Counted from the first letter of the stretch, positions 1 through 8,888 are shown. The stretch is 64,000 nucleotides of DNA from Duganella qianjiadongensis (GCF_009857915.1 NZ_WWCM01000016.1:1-64000), one strand, 5' to 3'. Numbers and translations: made by a program. Notes: generated by a model from the letters alone, not told the origin.

Positions 1-102
1 AAAGGAGATGGCGAGCCAGGTGTGAAAGCGATCTGGAAGGGGCTGACCAAGATACGACTCGTCGCTGAAGCGCTACGAGAAATGAACTCGGCCTACGACT
101 GA
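1..102 (+). CDS. C-terminal end of a transposase-like protein (partial)
   Basis: The window opens inside a reading frame that runs to a TGA at 100-102. The 33 visible residues include a GEPGVKAIWKGL stretch, which resembles the conserved tail of IS4-type transposases (G-x-PGxK-x-[IL]W-x-GL). Only the extreme C-terminus is present, so neither the catalytic residues nor the element's ends can be examined. Accessory genes follow directly, which fits a mobile-element boundary. The family assignment rests on one short motif and is tentative. Confidence 0.4.
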   Translation, partial: KGDGEPGVKAIWKGLTKIRLVAEALREMNSAYD

Positions 103-266
103 AGCCGAGTTGTGTATAAAGGCATGACCTATCAGTGCATCACCAATATCCAGTTTTTTCAGACCAGCTGGCATTTGCCGGCGGCCCCTATCCAGGGTAA
201 AGAAAAAATCATCCGATGTGGGTGAACAGCCAGTGGAAGAAAGTTATTGAGATAACTACCGTATAA
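103..266 (+). pseudogene. Remnant resembling a chitin-binding (CBM5/12) module
   Basis: In frame after the transposase stop, the translation reads VVYKGMTYQCITN followed by TSWHLPAAP. This resembles the V-x-Y-x-G-x-x-Y-x-C ... W-x-P core of type 5/12 carbohydrate-binding modules. After about 37 residues the frame reaches a stop at 223-225, while another frame continues as MWVNSQWKKV to a TAA at 264-266. That pattern suggests a frameshifted 3' end of a chitinase or chitin-binding protein. No start codon or catalytic domain is visible here. It is probably debris at the edge of the accessory region. Confidence 0.35.
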
Positions 267-285
267 ATTTACAGTGGATTAAGAA

Positions 286-2715
286 ATGCACATAGACGTC
301 AGCGTCCCCTACATAGCACGCCCCGCACTCAACGAAATCAGCCAGCCTCAAGCGAAAGCAGACGCCCTGCTCTTATCTTGGGCCGCGCAAGGGCCAGCTT
401 CGGCGGAACACAGCGCGGCAGAGAATATAATCGCCGCTCTCCTCAAATATAAATTTGTCAAACAGGACATCAATTCCTCCCGCAAACGAGAACGCCTGAT
501 TAGCGAGATAGAGCATGCATGCCGCGGAATTGATCACGTACCACACAATTTTGGAGAAATGGTCGCTGACTACCTTTCCGGCCCTGCCTTTAAAAACGGG
601 AAGTCTGCCGCCGCGCAGGCTTTCCTAAGCAACCCGCATATAGATCGGATTGTGCGTCGACATTTGGCGACTTCGCAGTGCGACGCTATGGCCGTCAACG
701 GGAAAACCGAAACCAGACATGCCCGGGAAATCGCCAGAAAAATAAAAGCCGCCTTCCGAATCGATTACTCCAACGAAATTAAACAAAGAGAGTTAAGCAC
801 ACGATTCCGCTCGCTGGCACCAAGAATCGAATTAATGAGTAAGACTGCCGGAATTAGCGGAACGCGTAAGGCGGTATTGCAGCAAATGGCTGCATCTTTG
901 GCAAATTTCGAAATCAGTGCGCAACGGATCGATTTCGCGCAAGAATTCAACCGCCAACGCTGGGCCTTGCCTGAAGCTCTGCAAATCGAAATCTCTCAAA
1001 TGGTAGGCGATTTAAAAGATTTGGCGCCTATTCATGAGGGCATTATCGGACACCGTGCAACGGAGAATGTTCATTCGCTGACCGCGCTTTGGGATGCAGC
1101 CTGGCTCGGACTAGCGAAATTTAAAATGAAAGCCATCTGCGCAACCTATGGCAGCTACCTCGACATGAGGATATCCCGCTACCAGGGGAAACTTAACCGT
1201 CTCACCACTGCCAGCAGCGAGCATAAAGACTATGCGCGGGAAATTAATGAATATAAATCAAAAATTGACGGATATATAAAAAAGTACAACCAGTACAGCT
1301 ACTTCAACTATGGCATAGGTAAATATGCCAAGCTGGAACGGCAGATAAATCAGCTTGCTATACAGATTCCGCAACTAACTTTAAAAGACGAAAAGAAGAA
1401 GAATTTGTTGCTGGCAAATCTGCAAGCGTTACAGGGTAAATTATCACGGCTGAATGCAAGATCGCAATATGGTGTTGCGTCTGCTCCCATTGCCTACACA
1501 CAGGATCTGATCCGGTTCGTCAAGGACAACCCGGCCACCATCACCGAAACGGCCATTTTCAACATCGGACATGCGGGCAACGTAATTGCCGTGCCCGGAC
1601 AAGACAATAAGCCCATCGTGATCATTACTGATCCGATGCTCGATGATGCACACAAGGCGTATCCTGCAGAAACCCAAATTCCGATCATGTCGGATGGTGA
1701 GTTATATGTCCCGCGGGCAGATTACATATTTATTTCACATAACCATATGGATCATGTGCATCCTCACAGCATAAAAATGCTGATTGAGAAGAATCCGGCT
1801 GCACACATTATCGTGCCAGCAGGTTGCACCGAAGAGTTCGTTCAATACGGTGTTAGCGCTGACCGGATAATTGCCGCCTGCCAATGGGGAATGAGCATTC
1901 CCCTTGATTCTGCCACCACGCTGCAAATTACTCCGGCAGTACATTGGTCAGGTAGTCCGCGTGAAAATGCTGGTATCAACATGAGCGGAGTAATGAGTTG
2001 CATCATCTCGTCATTCAGTTCGAAGCAGGACGTGTTTTATGCAGGCGATACCGCAAATTTTCCTTCCACTATGCAGCAGGAAATCGATAATACTTTTAAC
2101 GGAGAGCATAGCAAAATTTTCCTACTGCCTTCCGGTCCGAATTATCCGAATAAGCATATGAAGTCCACGCACCAGAATACCGCAGCGCAGAGCTATTTCG
2201 GTTTGCCTTTGAATGCAGGTGCGTCCGAGATGCGCCTGGAACATTTGTCGGAGGCGCTGGATATCAATGCGTTCATTGATCAAGCCGCTGCCCAAGCGCC
2301 ACTAGCACTGCCGTTTAGAACCGTACTAACCCACCACAACCAGATCCACTTCGGCGAGGATCGCTATAATGAAACACTGTACATCCACTGCAAGCAGATG
2401 ATTTTGTTAAAAGACCATTTGCCGCCAACCCAGTTAAGGGAGATGGCGAAACGGGATCGTCGTAACAGTTTTATTTACACAGAAACGGCAATCCTGCTGG
2501 AGAGGATGCAGCAGCTTTATAACGCATCCGGACTAGCGACCGAGAATATTTATCTTGCGACAGCAAATCATCTGCTGAACCACATACAGAGTCCGGCCAT
2601 CGGCGGCCAGATGCTGACCGGTTCCGCCGACATTTGCGCCACCAATGTCGCTGCATTAAAGAAAAATATGAATCAGGCCGCCTATGAATTCTCCCCCCGT
2701 GCCAGCACACGGTAA
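286..2715 (+). CDS. Large metallo-beta-lactamase-fold protein, NAPE-PLD/UlaG-like, with long helical N-terminus
   Basis: This is an 809-residue protein whose second half is a metallo-beta-lactamase fold. The zinc motif HNHMDH lies at residues 485-490, a later His at 553 in AVHWSG, and the AGDT aspartate at 588. The order resembles the N-acyl-phosphatidylethanolamine phospholipase D/UlaG branch, but substrate is unknown. Residues 1 to about 430 are Lys/Glu/Gln-rich and mostly helical, with probable coiled coil near 290-400, and match no family I recognise. There is no Sec signal peptide or membrane segment. The length is two to three times that of ordinary bacterial family members. The next gene is a convergent phage/eCIS-type tail tube gene, which makes a delivered effector conceivable, but that is only inference from position. 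Only a weak ribosome binding site precedes the ATG. Confidence 0.7.
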   Translation: MHIDVSVPYIARPALNEISQPQAKADALLLSWAAQGPASAEHSAAENIIAALLKYKFVKQDINSSRKRERLISEIEHACRGIDHVPHNFGEMVADYLSGPAFKNGKSAAAQAFLSNPHIDRIVRRHLATSQCDAMAVNGKTETRHAREIARKIKAAFRIDYSNEIKQRELSTRFRSLAPRIELMSKTAGISGTRKAVLQQMAASLANFEISAQRIDFAQEFNRQRWALPEALQIEISQMVGDLKDLAPIHEGIIGHRATENVHSLTALWDAAWLGLAKFKMKAICATYGSYLDMRISRYQGKLNRLTTASSEHKDYAREINEYKSKIDGYIKKYNQYSYFNYGIGKYAKLERQINQLAIQIPQLTLKDEKKKNLLLANLQALQGKLSRLNARSQYGVASAPIAYTQDLIRFVKDNPATITETAIFNIGHAGNVIAVPGQDNKPIVIITDPMLDDAHKAYPAETQIPIMSDGELYVPRADYIFISHNHMDHVHPHSIKMLIEKNPAAHIIVPAGCTEEFVQYGVSADRIIAACQWGMSIPLDSATTLQITPAVHWSGSPRENAGINMSGVMSCIISSFSSKQDVFYAGDTANFPSTMQQEIDNTFNGEHSKIFLLPSGPNYPNKHMKSTHQNTAAQSYFGLPLNAGASEMRLEHLSEALDINAFIDQAAAQAPLALPFRTVLTHHNQIHFGEDRYNETLYIHCKQMILLKDHLPPTQLREMAKRDRRNSFIYTETAILLERMQQLYNASGLATENIYLATANHLLNHIQSPAIGGQMLTGSADICATNVAALKKNMNQAAYEFSPRASTR

Positions 2716-2899
2716 TCTCCCCCATTGGTAAATACGCATGGCGCGATAGCCCACGCTTGATAGGCATAAAACATTAAGCACCATGTCTGCATTGGTAAAC
2801 CGGCGGGATGAGGGACGCTTCAGCTAATTTGATTGCGGCTCTCCCTTGTTCCCCAGTCGCAGTCCCATAGGTTCGGGATAGCCTCGCAAGAACGGCTGC

Positions 2900-3367
2900 T
2901 CAGAACTCGCCGTTAGTGATGATCAACTGCTCGTAAGCGATTTCAATTGTGTCCACGGCGACCTCGTTGCCGTCGGACTTCAGGTCGGTGCCCATGATCT
3001 TGGTGGGCCAGGCATTATTCAGCTGCCACTGCATGCTCACCCTGCCCCCCTCATCGAGCAGCTTGATCAACACCGTGCAGCGCGAGATGGTATTCATCTT
3101 CATCTCGTCCATCCATTTCCAGAATTTATTGTTGTTAACAAAAATTCCCCGCTTCATGGTGACGTTGCCGTACTTGGCGATGCCGGGCATCCTAATGGTG
3201 GAGAACAAGACATTATTGCTGTGCCGGTATTCAATCACTTGCACTTCCTGGTCCATGCCCGACACTTCCTGAAACGATATCTTGGTCAGCTGAGTGCCGA
3301 AATCCACTTCAAAACGAAACTTCGGCATGGGCCATAGGTTCCCTTGTTTGCTTCCATCGTCCGACAT
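2900..3367 (-). CDS. Phage tail tube protein, T4 gp19-like / contractile injection system inner tube
   Basis: The protein has 155 residues, the usual size for the gp19-like tube family found in T4-like phages and in extracellular contractile injection systems such as Afp and PVC. Typical features are the start MPKFRFEVDFG, then a SFQEVSGMDQEVQVIEYRH segment, a KRGIF segment and the ending EIAYEQL. Such proteins stack as hexameric rings to form the inner tube. A good ribosome binding site (AGAGGGA) precedes the start. No sheath, baseplate, spike, AAA+ ATPase or terminase genes are found nearby. The gene is therefore an orphan, either a remnant of a larger cluster or an element acting with components elsewhere. 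Confidence 0.8.
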   Translation of the reverse strand: MSDDGSKQGNLWPMPKFRFEVDFGTQLTKISFQEVSGMDQEVQVIEYRHSNNVLFSTIRMPGIAKYGNVTMKRGIFVNNNKFWKWMDEMKMNTISRCTVLIKLLDEGGRVSMQWQLNNAWPTKIMGTDLKSDGNEVAVDTIEIAYEQLIITNGEF

Positions 3368-3425
3368 AATTGAATCCCTCTTTACGATGAGTTGGCACTC
3401 AAAGACCTAGGCGCCGAATGATATC

Positions 3426-4592
3426 TTACGCATGGACACCGTCGCAATCAGCATACCGGGCTAGCTCCACCCGATTGCGGCCCAATGACTTAGCCCGGTA
3501 TAGCGCGTCATCGGCACGTCCGATCAGAGTATCCGCAGTATCTCCCCTGCGCCAAATTGCAACGCCAAAGCTGGCAGTTTGAGCTGGATGTCCATTCTGT
3601 TCTGCAAGCGCCACCTTGGCGCACAAGCGCCCAGCCACGACCGCCGCCTCGGTAGCATCAGTGTTAGGCAGTAGTACACAAAATTCCTCTCCGCCATAAC
3701 GGAACGCATCATCCTGTAGACGTAGACCTGTGCGCAACCTTTGTCCAAAAGCAACCAGCGCGGCATCCCCTGCAAGGTGGCCAAAACAATCATTTAGCGC
3801 TTTGAAATGATCGAGGTCGACCAGCACAACAGAAAATGGTCGGCCATCGCGAGCTGCGCTGTTCAGGGCTATCTGCAACGCATTATCAAATGCGCGGCGA
3901 TTGGCCAGGCCAGTCAAGCCGTCCGTAAGCGACTGTTGAGCTATCATCGATTCAGCCTTAATTTTGCACATCTGTACGAATCCCAATTTGGTCACCACGA
4001 TGTACACAAATCCGAAGATGAAAATCGCCTGATGCCATACGGGTGCCGCGCTCAGATAGTCAGTATTCATCTGGGAAAGAATTAAGGCACAAGCGCGCAA
4101 AGGCAGCACGATACCCATCAGAAAATAGGCAAGCGCAACTGTACGTTGGACCGGCTTGCTCTCGGTCTGCGAAGCTCGCCAGAGTGTCAGGGCATTGAGT
4201 AGTTCTAATGTGCCATAGACAAAACTATTAAAGATCGTGGCTAATTGATACTTTTGTCCAGCAACAGCACCTACCACGACTATGCTCCCCACCATCAGCG
4301 CCAGCCAGGGTTTGCTGTAGGGTCGGCCGACAAACTGGCGGATGGCCACGAAGTACAGCGATACCGACAACGCACCTAAACCATTGCCGAGCATGGGGCT
4401 AAGCAGGGTCGTATCGCGCCCGCCCTGAGCCAGCAGCAGATAAGCCATGCTTTGGCAGGAAACGCCGAACATCCAGGTACGCAGTCCATTTTTCCGATCA
4501 GCGTCCGTTCGTGCTATCCATAGCATGGCCGCCATAGCGCTCAGCATGCAGGTTTGCGCGATCATCAGAGTAGGAATATCCACAAAACCCAA
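3426..4592 (-). CDS. Membrane-bound diguanylate cyclase (GGDEF)
   Basis: This 388-residue protein makes cyclic di-GMP from two GTP. Residues 1 to about 205 contain several hydrophobic stretches, consistent with roughly six or seven membrane helices forming an N-terminal sensor of unknown input. A GGDEF domain follows from about residue 222 with the active-site variant GGEEF at 300-304. An RxxD inhibitory site (RLQD, 291-294) lies five residues upstream, so product inhibition is expected. All expected catalytic residues appear present. The gene is single, on the minus strand, next to the tube gene but with no obvious functional tie to it. It is one of three GGDEF proteins in the window. Confidence 0.88.
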   Translation of the reverse strand: MGFVDIPTLMIAQTCMLSAMAAMLWIARTDADRKNGLRTWMFGVSCQSMAYLLLAQGGRDTTLLSPMLGNGLGALSVSLYFVAIRQFVGRPYSKPWLALMVGSIVVVGAVAGQKYQLATIFNSFVYGTLELLNALTLWRASQTESKPVQRTVALAYFLMGIVLPLRACALILSQMNTDYLSAAPVWHQAIFIFGFVYIVVTKLGFVQMCKIKAESMIAQQSLTDGLTGLANRRAFDNALQIALNSAARDGRPFSVVLVDLDHFKALNDCFGHLAGDAALVAFGQRLRTGLRLQDDAFRYGGEEFCVLLPNTDATEAAVVAGRLCAKVALAEQNGHPAQTASFGVAIWRRGDTADTLIGRADDALYRAKSLGRNRVELARYADCDGVHA

Positions 4593-4744
4593 TTTTCTAG
4601 TCCTCTACCAGACTGGTACGTTGCCATTCAAACACCTGACCATACTAACAGTTCAGCCCTGACAAAGTGAATAGCTGAGCTGTCCGACACGCTGCTTCCG
4701 CACACATTCCCGCACTGAATTCCCTTTAGTGAGTTCACAATAAA

Positions 4745-5335
4745 CTAGCCAGACAGCTGGAAGAAGCCATGCTGAAGGCCGAACTCATACCACAGCGCTG
4801 CAAGATCTTCCTCATCCGAACAGAACGCTTGGCGCAATCTATCGAGCTGCTGTTGTGCATCGGGATTCCGTTTCGCCGCCAGAAAAACTCTTCGTGCCTC
4901 AGCATCGTCAGGCAAATCGACACATCCTGTAATGATAGGATGGGCTTTGCCTAGTAGTCTAAAGCCGATCCACGCCCCCATAGCATCGAGCCCACGAAGC
5001 GCCTCGAGATAGGTATTGAACGTGTACCGGTGAAAAAACAGCTCGAAACCGCCATCATGGACTGCCTCATACAGACATCCTACCGCCCAGAATTGTCGCT
5101 CGATATCCGACAGTGTCTCGACACTATCGGGTGACCCAGCGCCTCTCTCGCTTAGTTCGCGTCTCAGGGCATGTGCATGCTGCAGCGCTACCTGTCGCTC
5201 AGCTGCACTCACTGTTGTCAGCCACGGCTCGCGGGTAGCAGGAAGCCCGAATTCACACAGCAGACATCGTAGATTCACTTGATTGGGCGGCACATCCCGC
5301 CGCTCTGCGCCACAATCACGACATTGATAAATCAT
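4745..5335 (-). CDS. DMP19/DUF4375-like protein with N-terminal zinc ribbon
   Basis: I place the start at the ATG at 5335 (196 residues) because GGAAGTGAG lies just before it; an upstream in-frame ATG at 5377 would add 14 residues without a clear ribosome binding site. The N-terminus carries two Cys pairs (C5/C8 and C24/C27), a likely zinc ribbon. The central region includes FWAVGCLYEAVHDGGFELFF, which resembles the DMP19-like (DUF4375) domain. DMP19 of Neisseria is a DNA mimic, but many relatives have no known function. The gene stands alone in the accessory region. The fold assignment is moderate; the function is unknown. Confidence 0.55.
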   Translation of the reverse strand: MIYQCRDCGAERRDVPPNQVNLRCLLCEFGLPATREPWLTTVSAAERQVALQHAHALRRELSERGAGSPDSVETLSDIERQFWAVGCLYEAVHDGGFELFFHRYTFNTYLEALRGLDAMGAWIGFRLLGKAHPIITGCVDLPDDAEARRVFLAAKRNPDAQQQLDRLRQAFCSDEEDLAALWYEFGLQHGFFQLSG

Positions 5336-5437
5336 CTCACTTCCAATTTGCCTTGTTAACCACCTAGAGATACACACAGACCGTCACAACGAATTCCCTG
5401 TATCCCACCACAGCAATATACGTCCCGGATGCCACAG

Positions 5438-6256
5438 TTATGCCATCTGTTCAGGGCATAAAGCGCTACGCCACGTCTGTTCCAGCACCTGCAGAAACAG
5501 CACATTCAGCAGCGGCAGCGCTTGCGGATTGTGGGACGGATCGGGTACGAATGACGCAAGCCGCGCAAGTTCCGCTTCAATGAAAGCATCAATGCGCGCT
5601 ACCCGCCTATCCAGCCCCATTTCGGGTGCCGCGCTTTTCTTGACCAGTAAGGCCTGTATCTCGCGCACAAGTTCGGACTCGCCTTCGATCAGAGGCAATA
5701 GCTGGTCGAATTCTATCGGCGCCGCAGTACGGTATTTTTCCAGCCAGCGCACCGACAGCAACGGCCGCAGCGCATAAAAGTATTTTTTTAGCGGTATCAG
5801 ATCGCCCTTCATATAATGACGGAAGGTCGTTACCGCGGCACTACGATAATGATGGATGCCGCGTTCACACGAATACACGGCAGGCAGCAACTGACGGGCT
5901 TGATCGGCAAAGCTGCCCCGCTCGCTATAGATGATCGGAGACCGTATCCATTCGACAAACGCCGGATTCGACTTCGCAAAGAGGCGCAGGGCTTTACGCA
6001 GATCCCAGCCATTGATGTCGATCTCATCCACGATAGGGTATTCGATCACATCACGCTGTTCTTCGAGTGCGATCGAAAGATACCAGTCGCGCGGACGAAC
6101 GTAGATAAAGCGGACATCGTAGTCGCTATTCGGCGAAGGAAAACCCCAGGCCCTGCTACCAGATTCCACCGCAAGCAGAATCTGTATGCCATGCTCGACT
6201 TCAGCATCGTGCAGTCGTTGAAGAATCTGCTCTCGTATGTCAGTAGGAATCATCAA
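5438..6256 (-). CDS. RlaP-type nucleotidyltransferase (DNA polymerase beta superfamily)
   Basis: The 272-residue protein carries the signature of a polymerase-beta-type nucleotidyltransferase: G33-S34 in ESGSRAWGF followed by the acidic pair D45/D47 in NSDYDVRF. The pattern GSRAWGF...SDYDVRFIYVR is typical of the RlaP/YcgL family (PF10127), some members of which sit in RNA repair operons with RNA ligases. No RNA ligase or kinase gene is found beside it, so any repair role is unsupported here. The metal-binding residues are intact and the length is normal for the family. It follows the DMP19-like gene's promoter side by about 100 bp and may be transcribed with the secreted TPR gene upstream. 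Confidence 0.75.
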   Translation of the reverse strand: MMIPTDIREQILQRLHDAEVEHGIQILLAVESGSRAWGFPSPNSDYDVRFIYVRPRDWYLSIALEEQRDVIEYPIVDEIDINGWDLRKALRLFAKSNPAFVEWIRSPIIYSERGSFADQARQLLPAVYSCERGIHHYRSAAVTTFRHYMKGDLIPLKKYFYALRPLLSVRWLEKYRTAAPIEFDQLLPLIEGESELVREIQALLVKKSAAPEMGLDRRVARIDAFIEAELARLASFVPDPSHNPQALPLLNVLFLQVLEQTWRSALCPEQMA

Positions 6257-6344
6257 ATTTTCGAGTTGTCCCAGTCAGGTGGTTGGGCATACCAAGCGAC
6301 ACATAGAACGCATCGCCGTCGAGCTTCGGAAGAAGCTAGTCGCA

Positions 6345-6941
6345 CTACTTCTTACATTGCTCAAGCTTAGGACGCGCGCGCGCGATGGCTGGTAATACCT
6401 CCGGATTGCGCTGATCAGCTATGGTCCTCTCGAATTCCATAAATTCGGCGTGACTGAGTTCGTTTGCCAGTACATCAAAGGAGCAACTGCAAAAGCTGGC
6501 TGCGCTCGCGGCGTCTTCATTGCGCTGAATCGCGCGACTCACGCAGCCGTTGACAAACTGCTTGCGTTGCGACTGAGCAGAGGACAGGCCGACATCGCGA
6601 TTACCATGATCCGTCGCGCTCGCCAGCAGGCGCTTTAGCTTGGCCAGTGCTTGCGGATCCACTTTAGACAGACCTGGGGCTAACTCTTCAGCCTTGTTGA
6701 GTGCTTGTTGCGATGCTAAAAACTTATCCTGTTTGGCGAGTAGTTCAGCCAGAACAAAATGCGCTGTGGCACTGCTTGGGTGTGCTTGCAAAACCTGATT
6801 CATCATCGTCTCGGCTTCAGCAAATTTGCCGGCCTCGACGACCAGATAGACCTCATGTATCGTCGGCTCCGCCGCAAACACGGACGTACTGAGCATCAGT
6901 ACACCAGCCATTAAAACGTATCGAACGCGTGCAAAGTGCAT
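6345..6941 (-). CDS. Secreted TPR-repeat protein, unknown function
   Basis: I use the ATG at 6941, preceded by AGGAA nine bases upstream; this gives 198 residues. A signal peptide ends near VFAAEP. Residues about 30-100 form two or three tetratricopeptide-like helical repeats (VEAGKFAEAETMMNQVL, then KQDKFLASQQALNKAEEL). The C-terminal half has four or five cysteines (one cluster FCSCSFD) and no recognised domain. The product is probably periplasmic. Neighbours give no functional clue. Confidence 0.65.
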   Translation of the reverse strand: MHFARVRYVLMAGVLMLSTSVFAAEPTIHEVYLVVEAGKFAEAETMMNQVLQAHPSSATAHFVLAELLAKQDKFLASQQALNKAEELAPGLSKVDPQALAKLKRLLASATDHGNRDVGLSSAQSQRKQFVNGCVSRAIQRNEDAASAASFCSCSFDVLANELSHAEFMEFERTIADQRNPEVLPAIARARPKLEQCKK

Positions 6942-7739
6942 TAACAAATGTTCCTAAAATAGATGTTTAAGCGCGATAAACCGGCAATCAAAACCAATAA
7001 ATCTTTCCAGAATAACATTCATTCCAAGCGAAAAAAATCACACAATGTCACACCACCACAGCGAGCGTAGATCTAGATTATCCGCACCCTCCCTCACTAG
7101 CCGCTTTTCGAATCACCAGCCACCACCGAACACATATTCCTGCGCAGCGATAACGGCACTGGGGATGTTTTTCCGGAATTGCTTGATACCGTCATCGTCT
7201 TTGCAGAGGATGGCGTATTAACGGTGCGGGGACAGGAGCGCGATCCGGTGTCACGCAAGTTGTCGGGGATGGCATGGTGGTGTCAGATCATCAGCGCCGG
7301 CCGGCATGGCCCTTCTGATGGCGGTATTGGACCGAGGCTCATCTAGGAACGCCGCAACCCAGACGCCAATTCGTGACCAGCCCCACCACTAGCGGCGATA
7401 ACGGGCAGATACATTCATTATGGCACTTGTTAAATATCCCAACGTGCGTTGGCCTTATACAGAACGATGCCCGCAATACGTTTACCACTAAAGCTTTGGC
7501 TCGCACGGATCTGCTGGTAATTCGTCCGGCATCGCTCGTTCCTCTTCACACCTTATTGTCACAGCAGCCCGTACAAGCTAAGCGCCCCCGCGTCACAACC
7601 AAACCCGACTGATGTGAAAACGATGCAAATGGCGCGAAAACATGATGTATCGCAAACGGACAATAAAGAATTCTTGAATAGGTCATCCGCAAATTAAAGA
7701 ATGCTTTAATATGGGAAAGCATATTAAAGGAATCTTTAG
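6942..7739. other. Gene-poor stretch of about 800 bp
   Basis: No convincing complete gene is visible. One plus-strand frame stays open from 7101 to the TAG at 7344-7346 (81 codons, no ATG near its start). It includes FPELLDTVIVFAEDG and LTVRGQERDP, which look protein-like but match nothing I recognise, so this may be a fragment of a decayed gene. The 13-mer TAGCGGCGATAAC at 7390-7402 recurs exactly at 10138-10150. The last 50 bp hold the Fic operator array, described separately. Confidence 0.5.
7694..7738 (+). promoter_or_regulatory. Tandem palindromic operator ahead of the Fic gene
   Basis: Two copies of TTAAAG-N4-CTTTA lie at 7694-7708 and 7724-7738, their starts exactly 30 bp apart (about three helical turns), so two dimers would sit on the same DNA face. 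Between them, CTTTAATATG (7704-7713) and CATATTAAAG (7720-7729) form a perfect 10-bp inverted repeat. The array ends directly at the Fic start codon and includes its AAAGGA ribosome binding site, so bound protein would block initiation. The Fic protein has a winged-helix-like C-terminus, which makes self-repression the simplest reading. Confidence 0.7.
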
Positions 7740-8888
7740 ATGACCCGTCAAACTGGCACGCTGAGCACGACCACAACGCTAGGCGAACATGTCGACGCCT
7801 TCGTTCCTCACCCACTACCACCCAGCGATCCGGTACTGGATGTCCAGTCCTATGCATCGACCAATCATAAGGCCGAACTAGCGTTAGCGCGCCTCAACGG
7901 TGTGGCCGGTCTGGTACCGTCCGAGGACTGGCTACTGTACGGAGCCATCCGCAAGGAAGCACTACTGACCTCACAGATAGAGGGTACCCAAGCCACCCTC
8001 GATGATCTGTTTGAAGGGGAAGCGGGCATGGAACTGGATAATCCCGATGACGTCGAAGAAGTCACCAACTATCTACGCGCCTTCCGTCATGTCAGAGACA
8101 ACTTGCAGTCAGCGAGTGGCCTACCGGTCAGCATACGCCTCATCTGCGAAGCCCACCGCCTGCTGTTAGCTGGCGTACGTGGAGCCGGCAAGCAGCCCGG
8201 GGAACTACGCCGGTCGCAGAACTGGATAGGCGGCACCCGCCCGGGTAACGCCATCTTTGTGCCACCACCACCGGAGCGGGTCAACGCACTCCTATCAGAT
8301 CTGGAACGCTTTATTCACACGGATAACGGCGAGTTGCCACCACTGGTCAAGATTGCGCTCATCCACGCCCAGTTTGAAACCATCCACCCCTTCCTTGATG
8401 GAAACGGTCGCATAGGTCGCTTGCTGATCTCAGCCTTACTAGAACACTGGCAATTGATGCAAGCACCTCTGCTCTACATTAGCGGCTACCTGAAACAGCA
8501 TCAATCCGAGTACTATCGCCTGCTCTCCCATATCCGCACAGACGGCGACTGGGAAGCCTGGGTCGCATTCTTCCTCGAGGGTGTAATCAGTGCCGCGACC
8601 CACGCTGAACGCACCATCGTCGCGCTTGCGACGCTGATCGCCAGCGACCGTCGCCGCTTACTGGCGTCGCCCAAAGCCGGGGCCATCGCCTATCGCCTGT
8701 TTGAGTCATTGCCGATGATGCCGCGCTTTACAGTCGAGCAAGTCAAGCTACGACTTGAAACGACCTATCCGACCGCCAATGCCGCAGTGAAGGCGCTATC
8801 TGATCTAGGCATCGTGCATGAGATGACGGGACAGCGCAAGAACCGAAGCTTCGGGTATGCAGAGTACATAGAGTTGCTATCTGACTGA
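7740..8888 (+). CDS. Fic family protein (predicted AMP transferase, class II) with C-terminal winged helix
   Basis: The 382-residue protein contains the complete Fic core motif HPFLDGNGRIGR at residues 216-227, including the catalytic His and the nucleotide-binding Gly-Asn-Gly-Arg. Fic enzymes usually transfer AMP from ATP to target hydroxyls. An N-terminal inhibitory helix is present ([ST]xxxE[GN], T77-G82), which places it in class II, where the same chain holds the enzyme inactive. The last 60-70 residues (FTVEQVKLRLETTYPTANAA onward) look like a winged helix-turn-helix, which fits the operator array at the start codon. No antitoxin gene of VbhA/FicA type is adjacent, as expected for class II. 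The target protein is unknown. Confidence 0.9.
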   Translation: MTRQTGTLSTTTTLGEHVDAFVPHPLPPSDPVLDVQSYASTNHKAELALARLNGVAGLVPSEDWLLYGAIRKEALLTSQIEGTQATLDDLFEGEAGMELDNPDDVEEVTNYLRAFRHVRDNLQSASGLPVSIRLICEAHRLLLAGVRGAGKQPGELRRSQNWIGGTRPGNAIFVPPPPERVNALLSDLERFIHTDNGELPPLVKIALIHAQFETIHPFLDGNGRIGRLLISALLEHWQLMQAPLLYISGYLKQHQSEYYRLLSHIRTDGDWEAWVAFFLEGVISAATHAERTIVALATLIASDRRRLLASPKAGAIAYRLFESLPMMPRFTVEQVKLRLETTYPTANAAVKALSDLGIVHEMTGQRKNRSFGYAEYIELLSD

